Part shown: in pieces, positions 1 through 5,827 of the stretch
How positions within the stretch are numbered: position 1 is the stretch's first letter
Layout of the letters: each line of letters begins with the position of its first letter
Assembly (NCBI RefSeq): GCF_000226875.1
Contig: NZ_JH164926.1
Coordinates: 769,323 to 780,950, forward strand
Origin: Neisseria shayeganii 871
GTDB lineage: Bacteria > Pseudomonadota > Gammaproteobacteria > Burkholderiales > Neisseriaceae
Direction: 5' to 3'
Length of the DNA: 11,628 bases
Position numbers and translations under genes: made by a program
The notes under the pieces: generated by a model
Seen by the model: the letters and a program-made list of their open reading frames with translations, nothing else
Told to the model about the DNA's origin: nothing
The model's database searches: none

Positions 1-225
1 TGCCTTGATCCAGTCGCCAATCATGCCCTGCACAGGCGCCAGCCGGGAGATGCGCTTGCCGCCTTGCTGCCGGCTGCTGCGCTCACCTTCTTTCTCGAAG
101 CGAGCACGCACGCGATATATCCACATGCGGCTGACTTCATAACGACGGGCAATGGCGCTGGGGCACTCTCCGCGCTCCAGCGCTGCCAGCACTCGGTCTC
201 GCAGGTCTTGCGAATAGGCGCGCAT
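1..225 (-). CDS. IS630-family transposase, N-terminal part (open at left edge)
   Basis: The 75 codons visible here read leftward from ATG at 225-223 and run off the window without a stop. The protein begins MRAYSQDLRDRVLAALERGE and continues through SAIARRYEVSRMWIYRVRARF, the helix-turn-helix that opens IS630/Tc1-type transposases and binds the element ends. The catalytic DDE domain would lie outside the window. A slightly longer reading frame from an ATG at 230 overlaps it but gives a cysteine- and arginine-rich product with no family resemblance, so I treat that as a shadow. The family call is firm for the N-terminal domain. Whether the full transposase is intact cannot be seen. Confidence 0.85.
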   Translation of the reverse strand, partial: MRAYSQDLRDRVLAALERGECPSAIARRYEVSRMWIYRVRARFEKEGERSSRQQGGKRISRLAPVQGMIGDWIKA

Positions 226-282
226 CTCATGCTCCGACTGGTAGAAAACCCTATTATGTAACATTCTCAATCAAAAATGCTC
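1..282 (-). mobile_element. End of an IS630-family insertion sequence
   Basis: The transposase starts at 225, so the element's outer end must lie between there and the hydrolase ATG at 291. IS630 elements insert at and duplicate a TA dinucleotide. TA at 283-284 is a plausible junction, with GCCACC-ATG beyond it as native sequence. Other TA steps at 252-253 and 259-260 are possible. The exact end is inferred, because the opposite terminal inverted repeat is outside the window. Confidence 0.6.
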
Positions 283-290
283 TAGCCACC

Positions 291-1259
291 ATGCCCAACG
301 ACATTCTCCGCCAACTGCCCGCCTACCGCGCCCCCTTCTGGCTGCGCGGCGGCCATGCGCAAAGCATCTGGCCCAAACTGATCCAGCCGCCGCTGCCGGC
401 CTACCGCCGCGAACTGCTGCCCGACAGCACCGGCGAAACCGAAGTGGCTTACGACTTCATCGACGGCCGCGAGGCCGACGCCCCTTTGGTAATGCTGTTT
501 CACGGTCTGGAGGGCGACAGCGGCAGCCACTACGCCCGCGCCCTGATGCACGCCGTGCGGCAGCGCGGTTGGCATGGTGTGGTGGCGCATTTCCGCGGCT
601 GCGGCGGCGTGCCCAACCGCGCCCGCATCTACTACCACTCCGGCGACAGCCGCGAAATCGGCCATATGCTCGGCCTGATGGCGGCACGCTATCCGCGCAT
701 CTATGCCGCCGGCGTCTCTCTCGGCGGCAATGCCCTGGCCAAATATCTGGGCGAACAGCAAGACCGCGCCCTGCCGCAGGCCGCCGCCGTCATCAGCGCC
801 CCGCTCGATTTGGCCGCCGCCAGCGTTTGCCTCGAACACGGCCTGAGCAAAGCCCTGTATGCGCCCTACTTCCTGCGCTCCCTGCTGCCCAAAACCGCCG
901 CCACCCGCCGGCGTTTTCCGCAGGCCGACCACCAAGCGGTGCAGGCTGCCCGCAGCCTGACCGATTTCGACAACGCCTTTACCGCGCCGGTGCACGGCTT
1001 TGCCGATGCCGCCACCTACTACCGGCTCTCCAGCGCCAAGCCCCTGCTCCGGCACATCCGCGTGCCTACCCTGATTCTCAACGCCCGTAACGACCCCTTT
1101 ATGCCGCCCGCTTTCCTGCCGCAGGCGCACGAAGTGTCCGACTCGGTTACCCTGCTGCAGCCCGAGCACGGCGGCCACGCCGGTTTCCCGCAAGCCCGCC
1201 ATCTCAACTGGCTGCCGCATACCCTGCTGCGTTATTTCGAACTCAGTCCGCCGCGCTAA
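291..1259 (+). CDS. YheT-type alpha/beta hydrolase
   Basis: This 322-aa protein belongs to the YheT/UPF0017 branch of alpha/beta-hydrolases, cytosolic enzymes (probable esterases) whose substrate is generally unknown. Visible motifs follow the family order: GGHAQSIWP near residue 20, the oxyanion-region HGLEG at 71-75, HFRGCGG at 100-106, the nucleophile elbow GVSLGG at 141-146 (Ser143), the acid loop ARNDPFMP around Asp268, and EHGGHAGF with the catalytic His296. Length matches E. coli YheT (about 340 aa). The start at 291 fits the family N-terminus, but no Shine-Dalgarno sequence precedes it. The IS630 end probably lies within ten bases upstream, so the native leader and promoter may have been displaced. 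It stands alone and is followed by a hairpin terminator. Confidence 0.88.
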   Translation: MPNDILRQLPAYRAPFWLRGGHAQSIWPKLIQPPLPAYRRELLPDSTGETEVAYDFIDGREADAPLVMLFHGLEGDSGSHYARALMHAVRQRGWHGVVAHFRGCGGVPNRARIYYHSGDSREIGHMLGLMAARYPRIYAAGVSLGGNALAKYLGEQQDRALPQAAAVISAPLDLAAASVCLEHGLSKALYAPYFLRSLLPKTAATRRRFPQADHQAVQAARSLTDFDNAFTAPVHGFADAATYYRLSSAKPLLRHIRVPTLILNARNDPFMPPAFLPQAHEVSDSVTLLQPEHGGHAGFPQARHLNWLPHTLLRYFELSPPR

Positions 1260-1270
1260 AGCGTCGCAAA

Positions 1271-1310
1271 AAACCGGCGCGCCTATCCTGAAAGGATGGC
1301 GCGCCGGTTT
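1271..1310. terminator. Bidirectional hairpin terminator between the hydrolase and kdsB
   Basis: A perfect 13-bp stem pairs AAACCGGCGCGCC (1271-1283) with GGCGCGCCGGTTT (1298-1310). It is extended inward by ATCC/GGAT around the loop TGAAA. Rightward it has only a short T run. Leftward it ends in six Ts, so it could stop transcripts of the kdsB operon as well as those of the hydrolase. Confidence 0.75.
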
Positions 1311-1340
1311 GTCGATGATGGCGCATATGCGGAAAATCTT

Positions 1341-1352
1341 TTCAGGTAGCCT
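1341..1352 (-). repeat. eikDUS, exact
   Basis: TTCAGGTAGCCT is the exact complement of AGGCTACCTGAA. It directly abuts the left terminal repeat of the small transposable element, and its last five bases form the left target duplication. Confidence 0.9.
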
Positions 1353-1535
1353 GAGACCTTTGCAAAACCCCCAGATGTGGATGCAGTTCAAGGCGTAGCA
1401 GCGCAGCGAGCGTGAACGCCAGGAATCCCTGTGGGACAGACATATCATCTAGATAGGCAAGCGAGCGAGCAGTACCCATAGGGCATAAACGCACAACGCA
1501 GAAATGCGCCGCAGATGGGGTTTTGCAAAGGTCTC
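1353..1535. mobile_element. MITE-like non-autonomous element, 183 bp
   Basis: The ends are GAGACCTTTGCAAAACCCC at 1353-1371 and its perfect reverse complement at 1517-1535, a 19-bp terminal inverted repeat. AGCCT lies immediately outside both ends (1348-1352 and 1536-1540), consistent with a 5-bp target duplication. Removing the element and one AGCCT restores TTCAGGTAGCCTGAA, a complete palindromic DUS, which fixes the borders well. A 3-bp duplication (GCC) with the ends shifted by one base also fits. The 145-bp interior has no credible ORF, so movement would need a transposase in trans. From memory, GAGACCTTTGCAAAA ends resemble those of neisserial IS5-family elements such as IS1106; that link is not verified. 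It lies 13 bp beyond the kdsB stop codon. Confidence 0.85.
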
Positions 1536-1548
1536 AGCCTGAATCTGA

Positions 1549-2304
1549 TCAAGCAAAATAAGCCGCCACCCGCTGCAAATCCTCCGGCGTGTCCACCCCG
1601 GCCGCCGGTGCCTGTTCGGTGATCGCCACCGCAATGGCATGGCCGTGCCACAATACGCGCAGCTGCTCCAAAGACTCAATGCCCTCCAGCGGCGACGGCG
1701 CCAACTCGGCATACTGCTTGAGAAAAGCGGTGCGGTAAGCATACAGGCCGATATGGCGCAGCGGCGCATATCCTGCGGGCAGCGCCTTTTGGCCGCCGGC
1801 AAAGGCATCGCGCGGATAGGCAATCGGCGCACGGCTGAAATACAGCGCCTGCTGCTGTCGATTGAGCACCACTTTCACGCAATTGGGGTTCAGAAACTCG
1901 GCCACCTCGGCAATCGGGTGCGCGGCGGTGGCCATCGGTGCGGAGGATGCGGCCAGCAGATCGGCCGTGCGGTTGATCAGTTCGGGATCGATCAGCGGCT
2001 CGTCGCCCTGCACATTGACCACGATTTCGTCATCGGGCAGGCCCAATAACTGCACCGCTTCGGCCAAGCGGGTGGTGCCGCTGTCGTGTCCGGCATCGGT
2101 CATCACCGCCGCCACGCCGTGGCGCTCGCAGGCGGCGGCAATATCGGGGTGGTCGGTGGCCACCCAAATACGGCCGGCAGCGCTTAACTGCGCCCGTTCG
2201 GCCACCCGCACCACCATGGGTTTGCCGCCCAAATCGGCCAAAGCCTTTTCAGGTAGCCTGGAGGAAGCCAGGCGGGCGGGAATGATGACGCTGAAGCCGC
2301 TCAT
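1549..2304 (-). CDS. kdsB: 3-deoxy-manno-octulosonate cytidylyltransferase (CMP-Kdo synthetase)
   Basis: KdsB activates Kdo with CTP to give CMP-Kdo, the donor for the inner core of lipopolysaccharide, in the cytosol. The 251-aa product matches the usual length (E. coli 248). It shows the nucleotide-binding start VIIPARLASSRLPEKAL (residues 6-22), VATDHPDI, HDSGTTRLAEA, VNVQGDEPLI, NPNCVKVVL, ALYFSRAPIAYPRD, RHIGLYAYR, SPLEGIESLEQLRVLWHG and GVDTPEDL. Its ATG overlaps the stop of the upstream UPF0434 gene by four bases (ATGA), indicating translational coupling. An exact DUS is read in frame as R-L-P-E. As a result residue 19 is Glu where most family members have Gly in the RLPGK motif. A much longer open frame extends upstream to 2814 but runs through other genes; the family start is at 2304. 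Confidence 0.96.
   Translation of the reverse strand: MSGFSVIIPARLASSRLPEKALADLGGKPMVVRVAERAQLSAAGRIWVATDHPDIAAACERHGVAAVMTDAGHDSGTTRLAEAVQLLGLPDDEIVVNVQGDEPLIDPELINRTADLLAASSAPMATAAHPIAEVAEFLNPNCVKVVLNRQQQALYFSRAPIAYPRDAFAGGQKALPAGYAPLRHIGLYAYRTAFLKQYAELAPSPLEGIESLEQLRVLWHGHAIAVAITEQAPAAGVDTPEDLQRVAAYFA
2248..2259 (-). repeat. eikDUS, exact, inside kdsB
   Basis: Read on the coding strand as AGG CTA CCT GAA, it encodes Arg-Leu-Pro-Glu of the conserved nucleotide-binding loop (residues 16-19). Confidence 0.9.
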
Positions 2305-2483
2305 GCCTGCAGCTCTTCTTCGCTCAAGGGGCGGGCTTCGTTTTCCAGCATGGTGGGGATGCCGTCGCGGATGGGATAGGCCAGCTTGGCCTGACGGCTC
2401 CACAACTCTTGTTTGTCGGCGTGGTATTCGAGTGCGCCCTTGGTCAGCGGGCAGACGAGAATGTCGAGGTATTTTTTGTCCAT
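2301..2483 (-). CDS. ycaR: UPF0434/YcaR (Trm112-like) small protein
   Basis: This 60-aa protein starts MDKKYLDILVCPLTKGALEY and contains AYPIRDGIPTMLENEARPL, the pattern of the YcaR/UPF0434 family. That family has a Trm112-like fold; most relatives keep only part of the zinc-binding cysteine set, and here a single Cys remains in the VCP motif. The function is not established. The start is supported by AAGGA about nine bases upstream. Its position between lpxK and kdsB is conserved in E. coli (lpxK-ycaR-kdsB), and its stop overlaps the kdsB start. A role linked to lipopolysaccharide supply is inferred from order only. Confidence 0.9.
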   Translation of the reverse strand: MDKKYLDILVCPLTKGALEYHADKQELWSRQAKLAYPIRDGIPTMLENEARPLSEEELQA

Positions 2484-2551
2484 GGTCGGAATCCTTTGGC
2501 GGCGGGCGGCCGCGTTGCAAACAGGGAGCATTGTACCGCGTAACGGGCGGC

Positions 2552-3577
2552 TTAGGCGCGCGGATATTGCGGCAGGCAGCGTTGCAGCAGCCGTTCGGCC
2601 AAAGCCTCCGGCAGTTGCGCCCGCACCGGCCACACCCATACTTCCGCCGTGCCGGTCGGCGCCAGCTTGACCGCGTCTTTTTCAGTGACCAAATACGCAT
2701 CGGCGCCCGGCAAACCGTCGAACGACCACGCTGCGTGGTCGGGCAAGGCCACGGTGGCGGCCAATTCGATGCCGGCGGCCTGCACGGCACGGAAGAAACG
2801 CTCCGGCCGGGCAATCGCCGCCACCGCCACCACTTGACGGCCTTTCAGGTAGCCTGCCGGCAAAACGTCCTCCGGCGCGCCCAAGCGGTAAGGGCGGCCG
2901 TTTTCCATCACGCTGCGGCAGCTGTAAACCGCATCCGGCAGCGGCAAAACCGCTGTCTCCGCGCCGCCGCCGCTGTACACCACCGCATCCACCTGATCCA
3001 AACGGCTCAGCGGTTCGCGCAGCGGGCCGTTGGGCAGGCTGTCCAAGCGGCGGCCGACATCGGCGGCGGGAAACACCGCGATTTCAAAATCGCGCGCCAA
3101 GGCATAATGCTGCAAGCCGTCGTCGGCAATCAGCAATTCCAATTCGGGGTGGGCCGCCAGCAAAGCGCGGCCGGCATCGGCACGGCGGGCGGCCACCGCC
3201 GTGGGTGCGCCCGTGGTGCGGTACAGCAGCAAAGGTTCGTCGCCCACGTCTGCCGCCATGCTGTCCGGCCGCAGCACCGCCACGCCCTGCCCTGTGCGGC
3301 CGTAACCGCGGCTGATGATGCCGACGCGGACGCCGCGCTGCTGCAACTGGCGCACCAACGCCTGCACCACCGGCGTTTTGCCGGTGCCGCCGGCATGGAT
3401 ATTGCCCACCACCGCCACCGGCACGGGCAGGCGATCCGCCGCGCTGCGCCCATTCAAGTAACGCTGCCGACGCCAACGCGCCACTGCGGCAAACAGCCGG
3501 GCCCACGGCCACAGCAGCACGCTGAGCCAAGCGCGCGGGCGCTGCCAATGCCGTTCGATCAGGTGGTGCACAGCCAT
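2552..3577 (-). CDS. lpxK: Tetraacyldisaccharide 4'-kinase
   Basis: LpxK phosphorylates the 4' position of the lipid A disaccharide precursor on the cytoplasmic face of the inner membrane, giving lipid IVA. The 341-aa length is typical. A hydrophobic N-terminal anchor helix (about residues 17-33) is followed by the Walker A loop VVGNIHAGGTGKTP (56-69), SRGYGR (89-94), VGDEPLLL (111-118), the DDGLQH motif (152-157), and VTEKDAVKL near the C-terminus. The start at 3577 has AGGAAGG about ten bases upstream and lies 15 bp past the folA stop, so the two genes are probably co-transcribed. A 68-bp gap precedes the UPF0434 gene. An exact DUS is read in frame as part of Gly-Tyr-Leu-Lys. Confidence 0.96.
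   Translation of the reverse strand: MAVHHLIERHWQRPRAWLSVLLWPWARLFAAVARWRRQRYLNGRSAADRLPVPVAVVGNIHAGGTGKTPVVQALVRQLQQRGVRVGIISRGYGRTGQGVAVLRPDSMAADVGDEPLLLYRTTGAPTAVAARRADAGRALLAAHPELELLIADDGLQHYALARDFEIAVFPAADVGRRLDSLPNGPLREPLSRLDQVDAVVYSGGGAETAVLPLPDAVYSCRSVMENGRPYRLGAPEDVLPAGYLKGRQVVAVAAIARPERFFRAVQAAGIELAATVALPDHAAWSFDGLPGADAYLVTEKDAVKLAPTGTAEVWVWPVRAQLPEALAERLLQRCLPQYPRA
2844..2855 (-). repeat. eikDUS, exact, inside lpxK
   Basis: On the coding strand the frame is (A)G GCT ACC shifted to GGC TAC CTG AAA, giving Gly-Tyr-Leu-Lys. Confidence 0.88.
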
Positions 3578-3592
3578 ACAGAACGCGCCTTC

Positions 3593-4105
3593 CTATGCCG
3601 ACGGCGTTTCAGGTAGCCCGATGCGACGGTAATGCACGAAATCGAAGGCCGTGCCATTGGCGCCGGTCTGCGGCTCCCGCGCCACTTCCCGCCATTCTGC
3701 AGGGGAAAAATCGGGGAAAAAAGCGTCGCCGTCCACGGTTAAGGCCACTTCGGTGAGCCGCAAATCGGTGGCCAGAGGCAGCGCCTGCGCATAAATCTGT
3801 GCGCCGCCGATGATCATGATTTCCGCCTCGCCGGCCAATGCCGCCAAGGCTTCGTCCAAGCTAGCAAAGCATTCCGCGCCCGCCGCCTGCCAGCCCGGCT
3901 GGCGGCTGATCACCAAATTGCGCCGTCCGGGCAGCGGTTTGCGCGGCAGCGAATCCCAGGTTTTGCGCCCCATCACCACCGGTTTGCCCAGGGTGCAGGC
4001 TTTGAAAAAAGCGAAATCTTCGGGAAGATGCCACGGCATGGCGTTGTCGGCGCCGATGCAGCGGTTTTGCGCCACAGCGGCAATCAGGGTGATTTTGGGC
4101 GGCAT
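3593..4105 (-). CDS. folA: Dihydrofolate reductase
   Basis: FolA reduces dihydrofolate to tetrahydrofolate with NADPH in the cytosol. The 170-aa product has the chromosomal DHFR motifs in order: ITLIAAVAQNRCIGADNAMPW (5-25), LPEDFAFFK with Asp30 at the position of the E. coli catalytic Asp27, VVMGRKTWDSLP with the NADPH-binding Arg-Lys-Thr, NLVISRQ, and IMIIGGAQIYAQAL. The Gly-Gly pair, the second cofactor loop, is intact. It is the first gene of the leftward folA-lpxK-UPF0434-kdsB group. The only Shine-Dalgarno-like bases before the ATG (AGG, nine bases upstream) belong to a DUS. A near-DUS near the 3' end encodes Gly-Leu-Pro-Glu in the variable tail. Confidence 0.96.
   Translation of the reverse strand: MPPKITLIAAVAQNRCIGADNAMPWHLPEDFAFFKACTLGKPVVMGRKTWDSLPRKPLPGRRNLVISRQPGWQAAGAECFASLDEALAALAGEAEIMIIGGAQIYAQALPLATDLRLTEVALTVDGDAFFPDFSPAEWREVAREPQTGANGTAFDFVHYRRIGLPETPSA
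3608..3619 (-). repeat. Near-eikDUS (11 of 12), inside folA
   Basis: TTCAGGTAGCCC differs from the exact complement at the last base. It is read as GGG CTA CCT GAA (Gly-Leu-Pro-Glu) in the C-terminal tail of DHFR. Confidence 0.75.
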
Positions 4106-4108
4106 AAC

Positions 4109-4167
4109 AGGCTACCTGAAAGCAAAAACGCGGCCATTATAACGGCAAACCGGCTTTCAGGTAGCCC
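4109..4167. repeat. Inverted DUS pair in the folA leader
   Basis: An exact eikDUS on the plus strand (4109-4120) faces an 11-of-12 copy on the minus strand (4156-4167). GGCTACCTGAAAGC at 4110-4123 is the perfect complement of GCTTTCAGGTAGCC at 4153-4166. This gives a possible 14-bp stem with a 29-base loop. No T run follows it toward metN, and the folA -10 box lies in the loop, so I read it as a DUS pair in a promoter region, not a terminator. Confidence 0.8.
4136..4141 (-). promoter_or_regulatory. Candidate -10 box of the folA-lpxK-kdsB operon
   Basis: ATTATA here reads TATAAT leftward, a perfect sigma-70 -10 hexamer 31 bases before the folA ATG. The expected -35 region (about 4159-4164) falls inside a near-DUS and reads CTACCT, far from consensus, so the promoter would be weak or activator-dependent. 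It is the only good leftward -10 seen in this gap. Confidence 0.55.
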
Positions 4168-4196
4168 GAAAGCACGCCGAACAGCCGGCCATATGC

Positions 4197-4225
4197 TTGA
4201 CAAAACAGCCCTATACCGCTATAGT
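4197..4225 (+). promoter_or_regulatory. Sigma-70 promoter of the metNIQ operon
   Basis: TTGACA at 4197-4202, a 17-base spacer and TATAGT at 4220-4225 form a near-consensus promoter. The start would be near 4232. The transcript then enters the riboswitch-like sequence and the terminator before metN. Confidence 0.85.
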
Positions 4226-4241
4226 GCGTCTCCTTTGATTT

Positions 4242-4285
4242 ACGCCGATTTGACACAGCTTGCGGGCGTTAAAACAGCTAAAGCG
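4242..4285 (+). ncRNA. SAM-II (SAM-alpha)-like riboswitch aptamer ahead of metN
   Basis: ACGCC (4242-4246) can pair with GGCGT (4265-4269) as stem P1. The enclosed loop GATTTGACACAGCTTGC and the downstream TTAAAACAGCTAAAGCG match, from memory, the invariant blocks of SAM-II riboswitches (GAUUU, CUUGC, AAA, GCUAAA). A pseudoknot between GCTT (4258-4261) and AAGC (4281-4284) fits the SAM-II topology. It starts about ten bases after the promoter's predicted start site and sits before a methionine importer operon, the kind of gene SAM riboswitches control. No covariance search was run. I considered SAM-I, but its long multi-stem core is absent. Confidence 0.82.
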
Positions 4286-4330
4286 TAGCCGGCCGCACGG
4301 ATCAACGCCGCGCCGATGCCCGAATCTGTT

Positions 4331-4367
4331 AGCCCATTGCTGATGCAATGGGCTTTATTTAGTTTTT
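4331..4367 (+). terminator. Intrinsic terminator in the metN leader (attenuator)
   Basis: AGCCCATTGC (4331-4340), loop TGAT and GCAATGGGCT (4345-4354) form a perfect 10-bp stem. It is followed by TTATTTAG and a run of seven Ts ending a few bases before the metN ATG. Lying between the riboswitch and the gene, it should abort transcription unless an alternative fold forms. GGCGTT of P1 (4265-4270) can also pair with AACGCC (4304-4309), a possible part of the switch. Between aptamer and terminator (4286-4330) I see no ORF. Confidence 0.85.
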
Positions 4368-4371
4368 TTCC

Positions 4372-5109
4372 ATGATTATTTTAGACTCCGTCAGCAAAAG
4401 CTACACCACGGCGCGGCAAGGCCGTTTTACCGCCGTGCACCCCCTGAGCCTGGAAATCGCCCAAGGCGAGATTTTCGGCCTGATGGGCTATTCCGGCGCC
4501 GGCAAATCCACCCTGCTGCGCCTGATCAACCTGCTGGAGCGCCCCGACAGCGGCCGCGTGGTAGTCAACGGCCACGACCTCACCGCCATGAACGCGCCCC
4601 AATTGCGCCGCGAACGGCAAAACATCGGCATGGTGTTCCAACAGTTCAACCTGCTGGCCAACCGCACCGTGGCCGGCAATGTGGCCTTTCCTTTGGAAAT
4701 TGCCGGCTGGTCGGCCGCCGACATCGCCCCCCGCGTGGCCGAATGTTTGGAAATCGTCGGCCTCTCCGAGCGTGCCGGCCACTACCCCGCCCAGCTCTCG
4801 GGCGGCCAAAAACAGCGCGTCGGCATCGCCCGCGCGCTGGCGCCCCGCCCCACCGTGATGCTGGCCGACGAGCCGACATCCGCCCTCGATCCGGCCACCA
4901 CGCGCAGCGTGCTCAACTGCCTGCAAGACATCAACCAGCGCTTCCATGTCACCATCGTCATCGTCACCCACGAAATGAGCGTCATCCGCCGCTTATGCCA
5001 GCGCACCGCCCTGCTGCACCAAGGCCGGCTGCTGGAAGTGGCCGAAGTGCGCAACCGCGAAATTCTGGCGCAGTCGGCCATCGGCTGCGAACTGGTGAGG
5101 GAGGATTGA
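4372..5109 (+). CDS. metN: Methionine ABC transporter ATP-binding protein MetN (short form)
   Basis: MetN is the cytoplasmic ATPase of the MetNIQ methionine importer. The 245-aa sequence has every ABC motif: Walker A GYSGAGKST (39-47), Q-loop MVFQQFNLL with Gln90, signature LSGGQKQR (142-149), Walker B VMLADEPTSALD (162-173), and H-loop His200. DPATTRSVLNCLQDIN resembles E. coli MetN closely. It ends about 100 residues earlier than E. coli MetN (343 aa) and so lacks the C-terminal NIL/ACT-like domain that binds methionine and inhibits transport. Short MetN is, from memory, also found in Neisseria meningitidis, so this is probably normal for the family here and not a truncation. No Shine-Dalgarno precedes the ATG; the upstream bases are the T tract of the attenuator. 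One base separates it from metI. Confidence 0.93.
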   Translation: MIILDSVSKSYTTARQGRFTAVHPLSLEIAQGEIFGLMGYSGAGKSTLLRLINLLERPDSGRVVVNGHDLTAMNAPQLRRERQNIGMVFQQFNLLANRTVAGNVAFPLEIAGWSAADIAPRVAECLEIVGLSERAGHYPAQLSGGQKQRVGIARALAPRPTVMLADEPTSALDPATTRSVLNCLQDINQRFHVTIVIVTHEMSVIRRLCQRTALLHQGRLLEVAEVRNREILAQSAIGCELVRED

Positions 5110-5110
5110 G

Positions 5111-5788
5111 ATGAACCAAACCACTGCCTGGGAAAACCTGAAACGCCTGCAACCCGATTTTTACGAAGCCATCTGGCAGACTTTGGTGATGGTGGGCGTG
5201 TCTTCCGTGGTCAGCATCTTGGTCGGCGGCCTGCTCGGCGTGTGGCTGTTTACCAGCGCCCGCGGGCAGATTTTCGCCAACGCCCCGCTCAACCGCGCCT
5301 TAAGCTGGGTGGTGAGCTTTATGCGCGCCTTCCCGTTTGTGATTCTGATGATCGTGCTGATGCCGCTCACCCGCCTGATTGTGGGCACGTCCTTCGGCCC
5401 GCTGGCCGCTTCGGTATCGCTCAGCATTGCCGCCAGCTTTTATTTTGCCCGTCTGGTAGAGCAAAATCTGAACGAAGTGCCGCGCGGCGTGGTGGAGGCC
5501 GCCTTGGCCATGGGCGCCTCCCCCTTCACCGTGATCACCAAAGTGCTGCTCAACGAAGCCCGTTCCGGCCTGGTATTGAGCATCACCATTCTGATGATCG
5601 CCATTTTGGGCGAAAGTGCCGCCGCCGGCCTGATCGGCGGCGGCGGCATCGGCGACTTGGGCATCCGCTACGGCCATCAACGCTATATGCCCGAAGTGAT
5701 GGCCGCCGTGGTGGCGCTGCTCTCCGCTTTGGTCATCATCATCCAAGCCACCGGCAACTACCTTTCCGCCCGTTTGGACAAACGCTGA
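5111..5788 (+). CDS. metI: Methionine ABC transporter permease MetI
   Basis: MetI is the inner-membrane channel subunit and works as a dimer with MetN. The 225-aa product matches the family (E. coli 217) and has five predicted membrane segments (about residues 20-48, 62-90, 95-115, 150-172 and 188-216). The coupling-helix EAA motif reads EAALAMGASPFTVITKVLL (129-147), and the typical IGGGGIGDLGIRYGHQRY follows in the last third. The start has GAGGAT six bases upstream, inside the end of metN, so translation is coupled. Confidence 0.94.
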   Translation: MNQTTAWENLKRLQPDFYEAIWQTLVMVGVSSVVSILVGGLLGVWLFTSARGQIFANAPLNRALSWVVSFMRAFPFVILMIVLMPLTRLIVGTSFGPLAASVSLSIAASFYFARLVEQNLNEVPRGVVEAALAMGASPFTVITKVLLNEARSGLVLSITILMIAILGESAAAGLIGGGGIGDLGIRYGHQRYMPEVMAAVVALLSALVIIIQATGNYLSARLDKR

Positions 5789-5827
5789 TTTTTTCACCAC
5801 ACTCTCAATTTCAGGAGACTTGATTTT

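Noticed and set aside
282..1448. 388-codon leftward open frame opposite the hydrolase
   Set aside because: It is the antisense of a well-supported alpha/beta hydrolase. Its Gly/Ala/Val/His/Gln-rich repeat-like product is typical of antisense frames in GC-rich genes.
1353..1535. Correia repeat (CREE)
   Set aside because: The ends read GAGACCTTTGCAAAA, not the TATAG-type Correia termini, and the 5-bp duplication does not fit the TA target.
2305..2814. Long N-terminal extension of KdsB
   Set aside because: The open frame continues upstream through the UPF0434 and lpxK genes, but KdsB homologs start at the ATG at 2304.
1862..3616. 584-codon rightward open frame across kdsB, UPF0434 and lpxK
   Set aside because: It runs antisense through three conserved genes and has low-complexity Arg/Gln/His/Ala content with no motif.
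4232..4360. Stand-alone small RNA gene in place of a riboswitch leader
   Set aside because: A promoter-to-terminator unit of this size could be an sRNA, but the SAM-II-like core and its position before metNIQ explain it better. It remains the main alternative.
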